From NCBI RefSeq assembly GCF_015209505.1, contig NZ_JADEYC010000002.1, positions 124,001 to 188,000 of the forward strand: 64,000 nt of DNA, written 5' to 3'. The translations under genes and the position numbers were made by a program. Positions 26,033 through 35,507 of this stretch are shown here, piece after piece (positions within the stretch are counted from its first letter, which is position 1; every line of letters begins with the position of its first letter). This DNA comes from Saccharopolyspora montiporae. Its GTDB lineage: Bacteria > Actinomycetota > Actinomycetes > Mycobacteriales > Pseudonocardiaceae. The notes beneath the pieces are model-generated. The model did not search any database. It had not been told where the DNA came from and saw only the letters and a list, made by a program, of their open reading frames with translations.

Positions 26033-26683
26033 TTGATCGACACCCTGGTTGAGTACGGAGACGTCCTCGCCGCGGGCTTCTGGACGACCATCCAGCTGTT
26101 CCTGCTCTCGGCGGTGGGCGCGCTGATCCTCGGCACGATCCTGGCCACGATGCGCGTCAGCCCGATCCCGGCGCTGCGCGCCGTCGGCACCGGATACGTG
26201 ACGCTGCTGCGCAACACCCCGCTGACGCTGGTCTTCTTCTTCTTCGTGTTCGCCTACCCGAAGCTGGACCTGATCCGGTTCCCGTTCTTCACCGCCGCGG
26301 TCGTGGCGCTGACCGTCTACACCGCGGCGTTCGTCTGCGAAGTGCTGCGGGCCGGGATCAACACGGTGCCGATCGGCCAGGCCGAGGCCGCCCGATCCGT
26401 GGGGCTCGGCTTCGGGCAGGCGCTGGTGCACGTGATCCTGCCGCAGTCCTTCCGCTCGGTGGTGCCGCCGCTGGTCAGCACGCTCATCGCGCTGCTGAAG
26501 AACACCACGGTCGCCGCCGGGTTCAGCGTCAGCGAAGTGGGCTCGGTGATCCCGCTGCTCAACGAGCAGGGCGAGCCGACGCTGAACGCGTTCGTGTGGA
26601 TCGCGGTCGGCTTCCTCGTGCTGGTGATCCCGCTGACCCTGGTCCAACGCAGTTTCGAGAAGCGCTGGAGCGTGGCCCGATGA
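26033..26683 (+). CDS. gluC: Glutamate ABC transporter permease
   Basis: A 216-residue inner-membrane permease of the HisM type with about five hydrophobic segments. The ATPase-contact EAA loop reads EAARSVGLGFGQALVHVILPQ. It starts with TTG at 26033, supported by GGGAG 6 bases upstream; no ATG is nearby. The last codon overlaps gluD by 4 bases (ATGA), which fits assembly of a GluC-GluD heterodimer. Confidence 0.93.
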   Translation: MIDTLVEYGDVLAAGFWTTIQLFLLSAVGALILGTILATMRVSPIPALRAVGTGYVTLLRNTPLTLVFFFFVFAYPKLDLIRFPFFTAAVVALTVYTAAFVCEVLRAGINTVPIGQAEAARSVGLGFGQALVHVILPQSFRSVVPPLVSTLIALLKNTTVAAGFSVSEVGSVIPLLNEQGEPTLNAFVWIAVGFLVLVIPLTLVQRSFEKRWSVAR

Positions 26684-27537
26684 GCACTGTCCTGTTCGAC
26701 ACCCCCGGACCCCGCGCCCGCGCCCGCAACCGGCTGATCGGCGTGATCAGCGCGGCCGCGGTCGTGCTCGCGCTCGGGTTCGTGGTGCTGCGCTTCTACC
26801 AGGCCGGGCAGTTCGACGCCGGCATCTGGGAATGGATCCTGTACAAGGAAATCCAGCTGCAGCTGCTCGGCGCGCTGTGGAACACGGTGCGCGCGTTCCT
26901 GTCCGGGGCGGTGCTGGCGCTGGTCTTCGGCGCGGTCTTCGCGCTGGGCAGGCTGTCCGACCACGCCTGGGTGCGGGTCCCGTGCGGGCTGATCGTGGAG
27001 CTGTTCCGGGCGATCCCGCTGGTCATCATGATCTTCTTCCTCTACTACGCGGCTCCGACGCTGGGGCTCGACTTCGGCCAGTACTGGTCGGTGGTGCTCG
27101 GGCTGACGCTGTACAACGGCTCGGTGCTGGCGGAGGTGTTCCGCTCCGGAGTCTCGGCGCTGCCGAAGGGCCAGGCCGAAGCGGCCTACTCGGTCGGGAT
27201 GCGCAAGAGCCAGGTCATGGGGCACGTGGTGCTGCCGCAGTCGGTGCGGATGATGCTGCCCGCGATCGTCAGCCAACTCGTGGTGCTGCTCAAGGACAGC
27301 GCGCTGGGCTTCCTGATCACGTACCAGGAGCTGCTGTACTACGCGCGCTACCTGGGTAGTTTCGCCTCGCTGGACCGGCCGATCATCCCGGTGGCCATGG
27401 TGGTGGCCGCCATCTACATCGTGATGTGCTTGCTGCTGGCCTGGCTGGCGCGCTACCTGGAGCGGCGCAACCGCCGCGCGCGCAAGACCAGCCGGCTGGC
27501 GCCCGCCCGGCCCGCCGAACCGGCGCCCGGGGACTGA
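26680..27537 (+). CDS. gluD: Glutamate ABC transporter permease
   Basis: A 285-residue permease partner of GluC with an N-terminal extension and about six hydrophobic segments. The EAA loop is EAAYSVGMRKSQVMGHVVLPQ, with the LVVLLKDSALGF stretch downstream. A basic C-terminal tail (ERRNRRARKTSR) faces the cytoplasm. It is translationally coupled to gluC by ATGA and is the last gene of the operon. Confidence 0.93.
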   Translation: MSTVLFDTPGPRARARNRLIGVISAAAVVLALGFVVLRFYQAGQFDAGIWEWILYKEIQLQLLGALWNTVRAFLSGAVLALVFGAVFALGRLSDHAWVRVPCGLIVELFRAIPLVIMIFFLYYAAPTLGLDFGQYWSVVLGLTLYNGSVLAEVFRSGVSALPKGQAEAAYSVGMRKSQVMGHVVLPQSVRMMLPAIVSQLVVLLKDSALGFLITYQELLYYARYLGSFASLDRPIIPVAMVVAAIYIVMCLLLAWLARYLERRNRRARKTSRLAPARPAEPAPGD

Positions 27538-27564
27538 TCCCCGGGCGCGGCCCCGGTCGCTCGG

Positions 27565-29046
27565 TCAGCGGCCGGGGGGCCGTTCGGCGTCGGCGATGCG
27601 CATCATGCCCGCGATGCCCGCGAGGTAGGCGGTTCCGTCCGGGCCCAGGTAGATGGGCGCGTAGTGGTTGTTCCACTGCAGGCCGGTCCCGGTCAGCGTG
27701 CGGTTGACCGTTTCCCCGGTGTGCAGGTCGATGGCCGTGAAGTACCAGGCGGGCACGCCACGCCGGTCCGGCGGCTTGCTGTACACGTAGAGCAGGCCCG
27801 ATTCCAACGAGGCCTTCGGCACCGAGCTCGGCGCCACCTCGTCGTTGCGCCAGGCCGTGGAGCACTCCCCGCCCGCGATGTCGACCTTCTCGATGCCCGG
27901 CTCGGTGGAGGCACCGAGCATGGTGGCCTGCGGACCGGTGTAGCCGTAGTTGTTCTCCACGATGACCGAATTCCCCGCCGCGACCAGGGTGTTCTCCGTG
28001 GCGCTGGCGCCGGGCTGCAGCACTTCCCGCCCGCAGACGAACTCCCCGCTGCTGCGCCGGTAGACCAGGACCCGCATCCGCGGCTCGGCGTTGTCGGTGA
28101 TCGCTACGAGGTCATCGCCCAACAGGGTGGGGGTGGTGCCCGAACCTTGGGACAACTGCCCGGGTTTGGTGCGCGTGCCACGGTCGTAGGCCTGCCGCCA
28201 GGTGATCACCGGCGCGCCGTCCGGACCGCTGTCGAACCGGTAGTTGGCGTGGTCGGAGACGACGAAGACGCCGCCGGTCTCGTCGACCGCGAACGAGTTG
28301 GCGATGCGTTCCCCGGGCAGGTTCGCGGTGCGGATCGCCCCGGACTCGCGGTCCAGGGTGCCCACCACGCCCTCGCCGGTGACGAACCACACGGTGCCCG
28401 ACCAGTCCGGCATGAGCGCCACGAGGCAGTCCTGCCCACCGATCTGCCCGTTGAGGTCGTAGCTGCGCTGCTCGGAGAACCCGCCGCCCGGCTGCTGCCC
28501 GAGCACCTCGATCCGGCGGTCGGTGGTGGCCACGACGGCCCGGTCGGCCTCGTCCAGGTAGAAGTAGGCGCCGCCGCACAGGTCGGTCAGCGGGGATTGG
28601 CCGGGACGCACCTCGGGGCGCGGCAGATCGTGCACCGCCAGCACGTCCAGCGTGTCCGGGTCGATCAGTTTGAGCTGGCGGTCGGCGAGCCCACCGCAGA
28701 GCGCGACGATCCGGCCTGCGCGGTCGAAAGTCTGCGTGGCGCACTCCTGCACGCCGTAGGTCGCGGTGGTCACCTGCGGATCGCGTCCGAGCGGTCCCCG
28801 CGTCTCGTAGGCGTCGGTGGAGTAGGCGTCGTTGTGCATGTTGCTGCTGCCGTTGGGCGCCATGAACGGATGGCGCGGCACGTCGAACCCCTGCACCGGG
28901 TCCGGCTGCGCGGGCCGGCCGGTGTAGTCCGGCACCAGCGGATCACCCGGACCGGGCGGGATCGGGACTGCCAGGGCCGCGGGTGCTGCGAGCAGGAGGG
29001 ACAACGCCGCGGCGGTGGCGACGAGCGGGCGTGCGGATTTCAGCAT
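27565..29046 (-). CDS. Secreted beta-propeller-like protein of unknown function
   Basis: A 493-residue protein with a signal peptide (basic start, hydrophobic LVATAAALSLLLAAPAALA, cleavage likely after ALA). The mature part repeats short strands of the type VVATTDRRIEVL, TVWFVTGEGVVGTLD and GVFVVSDHANYRF at regular spacing, with several Cys pairs, as in PQQ- or WD-like propellers. No family can be named. ATG 29046 has GGGGAGG 6 bases upstream. It faces gluD convergently with a 27-base gap. Confidence 0.75.
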   Translation of the reverse strand: MLKSARPLVATAAALSLLLAAPAALAVPIPPGPGDPLVPDYTGRPAQPDPVQGFDVPRHPFMAPNGSSNMHNDAYSTDAYETRGPLGRDPQVTTATYGVQECATQTFDRAGRIVALCGGLADRQLKLIDPDTLDVLAVHDLPRPEVRPGQSPLTDLCGGAYFYLDEADRAVVATTDRRIEVLGQQPGGGFSEQRSYDLNGQIGGQDCLVALMPDWSGTVWFVTGEGVVGTLDRESGAIRTANLPGERIANSFAVDETGGVFVVSDHANYRFDSGPDGAPVITWRQAYDRGTRTKPGQLSQGSGTTPTLLGDDLVAITDNAEPRMRVLVYRRSSGEFVCGREVLQPGASATENTLVAAGNSVIVENNYGYTGPQATMLGASTEPGIEKVDIAGGECSTAWRNDEVAPSSVPKASLESGLLYVYSKPPDRRGVPAWYFTAIDLHTGETVNRTLTGTGLQWNNHYAPIYLGPDGTAYLAGIAGMMRIADAERPPGR

Positions 29047-29199
29047 CGGCGGCCTCCCCGACCGGTGGACCCGAACCGGGACCACCCCGGATCGGCACGG
29101 GCCACATCACCGACCCGCGCACCGGGGGTCAACCGGCCCTCCCGGACCGTGGGAAAGCGTTGCGCCAAGCGGACTTCCGGTTACCGCCAACTGCCGCTG

Positions 29200-29820
29200 T
29201 CAGCGCGGTCGGACCTCGATCCCGCGCCCGGCGAGCGTCCCGTCGTAGATGCGCTGCCAGGTGCCATCGGCGACCGACTCGTCGAACATGCGCTCCAGCT
29301 CGGCGACTAGCGCGGCATCGTCGGCGGTGACCACGGCGAAACGGGGTTCGCCCGCCACCGCGTAGGGCCCGGCCTCGGCCAGCGCGGACGAGTCCGCCGA
29401 CCCGCCCAACAGCAGGTCCACGTTCCCGCTCGTCACGGCATTGGTCAGCAGCGAGGGCGGGAGTCTGCGGAACTGGACCTGCTGCGGGCCGAGTCCCATC
29501 CGCTCCGCGAGATCGCGGGCGATCTCCACGTCGAACCCGCTGTAGTCACCGCCGGGACCACGCTGCGCGAATTCCTCGGCATCGTTGCGCACGCCCACCA
29601 GCAGCCTGCCGCGCTCCTGGACCTGCTGGATGGCCGGTGAGGAATCGAACTCCACCGAATCATCCGGCACGACACCGGCATCGGGATTCGGCGAGGGAGC
29701 CGAACGCCCCGGCGCGGGCGGATTCGGCGCGGCCCCACCGGGATCCGGGTCTTCCTGCGCAGCACAACCCGCCGACACCGCGACCGCGATCAGTCCTGCG
29801 ACCAGTCCGCGAAACCGCAC
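29200..29820 (-). CDS. Solute-binding lipoprotein related to GluB but lacking lobe II
   Basis: A 206-residue lipoprotein: signal segment LVAGLIAVAVSAGC with lipobox, a Pro/Gly/Asp-rich linker, then an SBP_bac_3 lobe I (IQQVQERGRLLVGVRNDAEE, SGFDVEIARDLAERMG, GNVDLLLGGSADSS). Immediately after AEAGPYAVAGEPRFAVV it jumps to the C-terminal helices TADDAALVAELERMF and GTWQRIYDGTLAG. Compared with GluB encoded 3 kb away, about 90-100 residues forming lobe II are missing in frame. Such a protein could not close a two-lobed cleft. GTG 29820 has GGAGGGG upstream. It is divergent from edd. Confidence 0.75.
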   Translation of the reverse strand: MRFRGLVAGLIAVAVSAGCAAQEDPDPGGAAPNPPAPGRSAPSPNPDAGVVPDDSVEFDSSPAIQQVQERGRLLVGVRNDAEEFAQRGPGGDYSGFDVEIARDLAERMGLGPQQVQFRRLPPSLLTNAVTSGNVDLLLGGSADSSALAEAGPYAVAGEPRFAVVTADDAALVAELERMFDESVADGTWQRIYDGTLAGRGIEVRPR

Positions 29821-29915
29821 GGTCCCCTCCTTCTCCCGACGCTCGCCACGACCCGGACATGATCGCGCACCGGCCGACAGGCCCGGCAGCGGAGGCACTG
29901 ATCCCTTGATCGGTT

Positions 29916-29943
29916 TTGAAACGCGGGCTTAACCCATTAGTGT
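29916..29943 (+). promoter_or_regulatory. Candidate promoter of the edd-eda operon
   Basis: TTGAAA at 29916-29921 and TAGTGT at 29938-29943 are spaced by 16 bases, 62 bases upstream of the edd start, within the divergent gap shared with the lobe-II-less lipoprotein gene. Confidence 0.5.
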
Positions 29944-30004
29944 GGCTGCCATCACCGGGCGCCAGCGTTGCCGCCGCATCATCCGAGCTTCCCGGAGGCA
30001 GTTC

Positions 30005-31855
30005 ATGGCGCCGCCCACCACCGACGCCGTCGTGCAGGTCACCGAGCGGATCGCGGCCCGCAGCGCCGCCACCCGCGCCGCGTACCTGGACCGCATCAGA
30101 ACGGCATCCGCAGCGGACCGGCCCGCGCGCACCGAACTCCCGTGCAGCAACCTCGCGCACGGCTTCGCGGCCTGCAGCGGCACGGACCGCACCGCGGTGC
30201 GCGGGGCGAGCAAGCCCGGCGTCGCGATCGTGTCCGCCTACAACGACATGCTCTCCGCCCACCAGCCCCTCGACGAATTCCCGGCGTGGATCAAGGACTC
30301 GGTGCGCGAGGCCGGTGGGGTGGCCCAGTTCGCCGGCGGCGTGCCCGCCATGTGCGACGGCATCACCCAGGGCCGGCCGGGGATGGAACTGTCCCTGTTT
30401 TCCCGCGACGTGATCGCGATGGCCACCGGTGTGGCGCTGTCGCACGAGATGTTCGACGGAGCGCTGCTACTCGGCGTCTGCGACAAGATCGTCCCCGGGC
30501 TGCTGATCGGCGGTCTCGCGTTCGGGCACCTGCCGACCGCGCTCGTGCCGGCCGGGCCGATGCCCTCCGGGTTGCCCAACGCCGAGAAGAGCCGCATCCG
30601 CCAGCTCTTCGCCGAGGGCAAGGCGACCCGCGACGACCTGCTGGACGCCGAGGCCGCGTCCTACCACTCGCCCGGCACCTGCACGTTCTACGGCACCGCC
30701 AACTCCAATCAGCTGGTGGTCGAGGTGATGGGTCTGCACCTGCCCGGATCGAGCTTCGTGCAACCGGGGACCCCGCTGCGCAAAGCGCTGACCGAGGAGG
30801 CGTCCCGGCGCGTCGTGCGCACCGCCGACGGGGAGGCCTGCGCTCCGCTCGGCGAGATCATCGACGAGCGCGCGATCGTCAACGCGGTGGTCGCCCTGTT
30901 GGCCACCGGTGGCTCCACCAACCACACGCTGCACCTGGTGGCGATCGCGGCCGCCGCCGGAATCGAGCTCACCTGGGACGATTTCGCGGACCTGTCCGCG
31001 GTGGTGCCGTCGCTGGCCCGCGTTTACCCGAACGGCTCGGCGGACATCAACCACTTCGCTGCGGCGGGTGGCGTTCCCACGCTCGTCGGCCAGCTGCTCG
31101 ATGCCGGACTGCTGCATCCCGACGTGCAGACCGTCGCCGGACCGGGCCTGGACCGCTACCGGCAGCAGCCGTTCCTGGAGGACGGCCGGCTGGTGTGGCG
31201 CGACGCCCCCGAACGCAGCCTGGACCGCGATGTGCTGCGCGATCTCGACGAGCCGTTCGCCCCGGACGGTGGTTTGCGGGTGCTGGACGGCAACCTCGGC
31301 CGCGCGGTGCTCAAGGTGTCCGCGGTGCGCCCGGAGCACCGGACGGTGACCGCCCCGGCCCGGGTCTTCGACGACCAGGACGAGTTCACGGCGGCGTTCC
31401 GCGCAGGCGAGCTGGACCACGACGTGGTCGTGGTGGTGCGCAACCAGGGGCCGCAGGCCAACGGCATGCCCGAACTGCACGCGCTGACCCCGGCATTGGG
31501 CGTGCTCCAGGACCGCGGGAACCAGGTCGCCCTGGTCACCGACGGCCGGATGTCCGGCGCCTCGGGCAAGATCCCGGCGGCCATCCAGCTCACCCCGGAA
31601 GCCAGCGCCGGCGGGCCGCTGTCCCGGGTGCGCGACGGGGACGTGCTCCGGCTCGACGCCGAACGCGGGGCGCTGGAGGTGCTGGTCCCGGAGGAGGAGC
31701 TGCACGCCCGGCACCCGGCCGCTGCCGCACCGGCCGCGCAGTTCGGCACCGGTCGCGAGCTGTTCACCGCGTTCCGGCAGGCTTCCGGCCGGGCCGATCG
31801 CGGGGCGAGCGTGTTCGCACCTCCGCAGGCGCGATCCACCGATGTGACCGCATGA
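30005..31855 (+). CDS. edd: 6-Phosphogluconate dehydratase
   Basis: A 616-residue IlvD/Edd family iron-sulfur dehydratase converting 6-phosphogluconate to KDPG, the first Entner-Doudoroff step. Cluster-ligand Cys occur in [15 protein letters not shown] and [11 protein letters not shown], with [13 protein letters not shown] and the C-terminal [14 protein letters not shown] typical of the family; [12 protein letters not shown] separates it from IlvD-only patterns. ATG 30005 has GGAGG upstream. It overlaps or nearly abuts eda, which completes the pathway. Confidence 0.94.
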   Translation: MAPPTTDAVVQVTERIAARSAATRAAYLDRIRTASAADRPARTELPCSNLAHGFAACSGTDRTAVRGASKPGVAIVSAYNDMLSAHQPLDEFPAWIKDSVREAGGVAQFAGGVPAMCDGITQGRPGMELSLFSRDVIAMATGVALSHEMFDGALLLGVCDKIVPGLLIGGLAFGHLPTALVPAGPMPSGLPNAEKSRIRQLFAEGKATRDDLLDAEAASYHSPGTCTFYGTANSNQLVVEVMGLHLPGSSFVQPGTPLRKALTEEASRRVVRTADGEACAPLGEIIDERAIVNAVVALLATGGSTNHTLHLVAIAAAAGIELTWDDFADLSAVVPSLARVYPNGSADINHFAAAGGVPTLVGQLLDAGLLHPDVQTVAGPGLDRYRQQPFLEDGRLVWRDAPERSLDRDVLRDLDEPFAPDGGLRVLDGNLGRAVLKVSAVRPEHRTVTAPARVFDDQDEFTAAFRAGELDHDVVVVVRNQGPQANGMPELHALTPALGVLQDRGNQVALVTDGRMSGASGKIPAAIQLTPEASAGGPLSRVRDGDVLRLDAERGALEVLVPEEELHARHPAAAAPAAQFGTGRELFTAFRQASGRADRGASVFAPPQARSTDVTA

Positions 31856-31884
31856 CCGAGCACGAACCGAAGGAGAACCGCGCT

Positions 31885-32508
31885 GTGCAGACCGCTGCCG
31901 AGGTGCTCGACCTGTCCCCCGTGATCCCGGTCGTCGCGCTCGACGACGCCGAGCAGGCGGTTCCGCTGGCCCGTGCGCTGCGGGACGGCGGGATCCGCAC
32001 CATCGAGATCACGCTGCGCACTCCCGCCGGGCTGCCCGCGATCGAACGCGTGGCGGCCGAAGTGCCCGGCATCGTGCCCGGCGCCGGAACCATCACCGAA
32101 CCCGGGCAGGCCGAGCTCGCCGCACGAGCAGGGGCGCACTACCTGGTCACCCCGGGCACCACCGACCGGTTGCTGGACGATGTCGAAGCGAGCGGGCTGC
32201 CGTACCTGGCCGGGGCCAGCACGGTGTCCGAAGCCATGCGGCTGGCCGAACGCGGGGCGACGGCGATGAAGTTCTTCCCGGCCGAGCCCAGCGGCGGTAC
32301 CGCCTACCTGAAGGCGATCGCCGGGCCGCTGCCGGAGTTGCGCTTCTGCCCGACCGGCGGGATCAGCCCGGACAACGCGCCCGACTACCTGGCGCTGCCC
32401 GGGGTCCGCTGCGTGGGCGGCTCCTGGTTGAGCCCGCCGGACTTGCTGGCCGCGGGCGAGTGGACCCGGATCGCGGAACTGGCCGCCGAGGCCGCCGCCC
32501 TCGGCTGA
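31885..32508 (+). CDS. eda: 2-Dehydro-3-deoxy-phosphogluconate (KDPG) aldolase
   Basis: A 207-residue class I aldolase splitting KDPG to pyruvate and glyceraldehyde 3-phosphate. The catalytic Glu is in [11 protein letters not shown] and the Schiff-base Lys in [14 protein letters not shown]; phosphate-binding [15 protein letters not shown] and GGSWLS follow. Two starts are possible: GTG 31885 with AGGAG 9 bases upstream, giving the usual family length, or ATG 31852, which overlaps the edd stop as ATGA and adds 11 residues. The first is preferred; either way it is co-expressed with edd. Confidence 0.93.
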   Translation: MQTAAEVLDLSPVIPVVALDDAEQAVPLARALRDGGIRTIEITLRTPAGLPAIERVAAEVPGIVPGAGTITEPGQAELAARAGAHYLVTPGTTDRLLDDVEASGLPYLAGASTVSEAMRLAERGATAMKFFPAEPSGGTAYLKAIAGPLPELRFCPTGGISPDNAPDYLALPGVRCVGGSWLSPPDLLAAGEWTRIAELAAEAAALG

Positions 32509-32550
32509 CGCATCGCGGCGCCCCGGCCCCGCTTCCGAGCGGTTGCTCGC

Positions 32551-32599
32551 GTGCGGCGCGCTGACCGGCGTGGTTCAGCACCGGTCGCGTGCGCCGCAC
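32551..32599. terminator. Long two-step hairpin between eda and the HAD gene
   Basis: GTGCGGCGC at 32551-32559 pairs with GCGCCGCAC at 32591-32599, and inside it GACCGG at 32563-32568 pairs with CCGGTC at 32581-32586. It lies between two convergent genes and probably ends both transcripts. Confidence 0.6.
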
Positions 32600-32679
32600 G
32601 GGCCGGGTGCTTCACGAGCGGTGCCGGGTCGGCCGCCTCCGCTGCGGCACGCAACCGCCCCGGCCGTGCAGGGCAGTTC

Positions 32680-33354
32680 CTAGCCGGTCCTGGCGACGTC
32701 GAGGGCTTCGGCCACCGAACCGACCACTGGAAACCCGCTGTCCCGCAGTGATTCGGCGGCCATCACGCCGGTGGACACCAGCACGCATTCCGCGCCGGCC
32801 CGCTGCGCGGCCACCGCGTCGTCCAGCACGTCGCCGATCAGCACCACCTCGCGCGGATCGAGTTCTTGCTGGGCAAGGTGGTGTCGGAGGTGCTCGGCCT
32901 TGGATCCCCCACCGATCTCCTGCCGCAGGCCGTCGACGCGGTCGAAAAGCTCGTGCAGACCCATCTCGGCGACCAGCGGGACGAGTTCATCGTGGAACCA
33001 CATGGACAGCAGGGACTGGCTGCCGCCGGCGTCGGCCCATCCCCGCAGGGCGGTCGGCACACCGTCGGCCAGACCACAGGTGTGCAGCAGGTCGCGGTAG
33101 GCCCGGTGGTAGAGCAGGTCGATGCGAGCCCAGTCCTGGTCGCTGAGGCTGCGCCGCAGCAGGCGTTCGTAGCACTGGTGCAGCGGCCTGCTGAACACCG
33201 AGCGCCACTCCTGCAGGTCGACCTGCTCGCGGTCGAACTCGGCGCACACGGCGTTGACCGCGGCCACGACCGCGTGGTTGTCGTCGAGCAGGGTTCCGTT
33301 CCAGTCCCAGACGACGTGCCTGGTCCGTGTTCCGACCTGCGTTCCCGGCAGCAC
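32680..33354 (-). CDS. HAD family hydrolase with a DxN variant motif
   Basis: A 224-residue haloacid-dehalogenase-superfamily protein of the phosphoglycolate-phosphatase type. Motif I is VVWDWNGTLLDDN, motif II is SLLSMW and motif IV is VVLIGDVLDDAVAAQRAG. In motif I the second, acid/base Asp of DxD is Asn (DWNGT), a variant seen in an actinobacterial subgroup, so phosphatase activity needs testing. GTG 33354 has GAGGGG 7 bases upstream. It is convergent with eda and downstream of recX on the same strand. Confidence 0.82.
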   Translation of the reverse strand: MLPGTQVGTRTRHVVWDWNGTLLDDNHAVVAAVNAVCAEFDREQVDLQEWRSVFSRPLHQCYERLLRRSLSDQDWARIDLLYHRAYRDLLHTCGLADGVPTALRGWADAGGSQSLLSMWFHDELVPLVAEMGLHELFDRVDGLRQEIGGGSKAEHLRHHLAQQELDPREVVLIGDVLDDAVAAQRAGAECVLVSTGVMAAESLRDSGFPVVGSVAEALDVARTG

Positions 33355-33420
33355 GACTCCACCCCTCGTGATCGGTCCGACTCCGCGCAACAGCCTACCC
33401 CGGTGCGGAAACCCGGCCGG

Positions 33421-34068
33421 TCACTCGGTTTCGTCGCTCTCCAGCTCCTCGCGGACCACGCGGAAGGCCATCGCTTCGGAATACCCCTTGCGGGCCAGCA
33501 TGCCCACCAGCCGCCGGGTCACGGCCGTCGGATCGGCCGCGCTCATGCTCCGCAGCTTGCGCTGCACCAGCTCGCGGGCTCGCTCGACTTCCAGATCATC
33601 GTCCACATCGGACAGAGCTGCCGCGATGTGCTGCTCCGCAACGCCTTTGCGGCGCAATTCGTACCCGAGCGCCTTGCGGCCGAGCCCGCGGCTGCGCTGC
33701 CGCGAGCGGACCCATTCGACGGCGAACGCGGCATCGTCGATCAGGCCCGCATCCCGGAACCTGCGCAACATGTCGTCGGCGACGTCCTCCGGAACCTCCT
33801 TGCGCAGCAACGCTTCCCGCAACTCCGCATTGCTGCGCGCCCGGCTGGCCAGCAACCGGTACACCGTGTCCCGGGCGAGCTGTTCCGGTGTGACCTCCTG
33901 GGTAGCGCGGTTCGCCCCACCGGCGACGGAGCGCCCACCCCCGGAAGCACCGTCGAGGTCACCACCGTCCGGGTCAGCGCCGGCACGCGGTGTCTGCACG
34001 TCGATGCCCTCTCCGGGCTCCTCGTGCTGCGCTCCGGTGACCAATGCCGCCCTTTCCCACGAACTCAT
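33421..34068 (-). CDS. recX: Regulatory protein RecX
   Basis: A 215-residue RecX family protein that modulates RecA filaments. The three-helix repeats are recognisable: DTVYRLLASRARSNAELREAL, FRDAGLIDDAAFAVEWVRSR, RGLGRKALGYELRRKGV and a C-terminal RRLVGMLARKGYSEAMAFRVV. The first 65 residues are Gly/Asp-rich and disordered. ATG 34068 is the likely start, without a strong ribosome-binding site. It follows recA after 138 bases on the same strand, as in most actinobacteria, so is probably SOS-induced with it. Confidence 0.92.
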   Translation of the reverse strand: MSSWERAALVTGAQHEEPGEGIDVQTPRAGADPDGGDLDGASGGGRSVAGGANRATQEVTPEQLARDTVYRLLASRARSNAELREALLRKEVPEDVADDMLRRFRDAGLIDDAAFAVEWVRSRQRSRGLGRKALGYELRRKGVAEQHIAAALSDVDDDLEVERARELVQRKLRSMSAADPTAVTRRLVGMLARKGYSEAMAFRVVREELESDETE

Positions 34069-34206
34069 CCCTGCGACCGCCGCCCGGAACCCGTACGACG
34101 CACCGGCACGTACACGGCCGTCCAGCACGCACCGACCGGAACACGTTCCGCGCCGCGGCCGGCGATCCTCCAACCGGTGCGGCTCGGCGACCGCACCGGC
34201 GACCGA

Positions 34207-35250
34207 TCAGAAGTCGACCGAGGCCGGTTCGGCGCTGTCCGAGTCCGCGGTCGCGCCGATCCCCAACTTCTCCTTGATCTTCTTCTCGATCTCGTTGGCG
34301 ATGTCCGGGTTATCCAGCAGGAACTTGCGCGCGTTCTCCTTGCCCTGCCCGAGCTGATCGCCCTCGTAGGTGTACCAAGCACCCGACTTGCGGATGATGC
34401 CCTGCTCAACGCCCATGTCGATCAGCGAGCCCTCGCGGCTGATGCCGACGCCGTAGAGGATGTCGAACTCGGCCTGCTTGAACGGCGGCGCCACCTTGTT
34501 CTTGACGACCTTGACCCGCGTGCGGTTGCCGACCGCGTCCGAGCCGTCCTTGAGGGTCTCGATGCGCCGCACGTCCAGCCGCACCGAGGAGTAGAACTTC
34601 AGCGCCTTACCGCCGGTGGTGGTCTCCGGGGACCCGAACATCACCCCGACCTTCTCGCGGAGCTGGTTGATGAAGATCGCCGTGGTCTTCGCGTTGTACA
34701 GGGCCGAGGTCAGCTTGCGCAGTGCCTGGCTCATCAGCCGCGCCTGCAGCCCGACGTGGCTGTCACCCATCTCGCCCTCGATCTCGGCGCGCGGCACCAG
34801 GGCGGCGACCGAGTCGATGACGATCGCATCGAGCGCACCGGAGCGGATCAACATGTCCGCGATCTCCAGCGCCTGCTCCCCGGTGTCCGGCTGGGACACC
34901 AGCAGCGAATCGGTGTCCACACCGATGGTCTTGGCGTAATCGGGGTCCAGCGCGTGCTCGGCGTCGATGAACGCCGCGGTGCCGCCGAGCTTCTGCGCAT
35001 TGGCCACCGCGTGCAGGGCCACCGAGGTCTTCCCGCTGCTCTCCGGACCGTAGACCTCCACGATCCGACCCCGCGGCAGACCGCCGATCCCCAGCGCCAC
35101 GTCCAGCGAGATCGAGCCGGTCGGCACGACCTCGATCGGGGCGCGGGTCTCCTCGCCGAGCCGCATCACCGATCCCTTGCCGTACTGCTTGTCGATCTGG
35201 GCCAGCGCCAGCTCCAGCGCCTTGCCCTTGTCCGGTGTCGCTGCTGCCAT
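34207..35250 (-). CDS. recA: Recombinase A
   Basis: A 347-residue RecA. Walker A is [14 protein letters not shown] (near residue 70), with [19 protein letters not shown] before it, Walker B in [20 protein letters not shown], loop L2 around [21 protein letters not shown] and the acidic C-terminus. It catalyses strand exchange and activates LexA cleavage. No intein is present. ATG 35250 has GAGGTGG upstream. A near-perfect SOS box lies about 126 bases upstream. Confidence 0.98.
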   Translation of the reverse strand: MAAATPDKGKALELALAQIDKQYGKGSVMRLGEETRAPIEVVPTGSISLDVALGIGGLPRGRIVEVYGPESSGKTSVALHAVANAQKLGGTAAFIDAEHALDPDYAKTIGVDTDSLLVSQPDTGEQALEIADMLIRSGALDAIVIDSVAALVPRAEIEGEMGDSHVGLQARLMSQALRKLTSALYNAKTTAIFINQLREKVGVMFGSPETTTGGKALKFYSSVRLDVRRIETLKDGSDAVGNRTRVKVVKNKVAPPFKQAEFDILYGVGISREGSLIDMGVEQGIIRKSGAWYTYEGDQLGQGKENARKFLLDNPDIANEIEKKIKEKLGIGATADSDSAEPASVDF

Positions 35251-35375
35251 CGGGGTCCACCTCGGTCACGAATCGAGCTTCGTCGGAGCTTCCGACGCTA
35301 CGGGCGGGGACCGACAGTCCATGCGCGGGGTGGTCATACGTGGACGCTCGATCCCGGTTGCAGCACCCATCGTAG

Positions 35376-35391
35376 ACGAACGGATGTTCGA
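35376..35391. promoter_or_regulatory. LexA-binding site upstream of recA
   Basis: ACGAACGGATGTTCGA matches TCGAAC-N4-GTTCGA at all but the outermost base; the inner 14 bases CGAAC-N4-GTTCG are perfect. It lies in the divergent gap between recA and the DUF4383 gene. Confidence 0.85.
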
Positions 35392-35507
35392 CCCCCTGGC
35401 CGACACGCCAGCCCCATCACCCGTCCGGACTGCGGTGCGATCAGCCGAACCGGGGAGGACACTCGACCCGGTCGGAGTCGGCATCGCGCACCCGGGAGGT
35501 GCCGATC

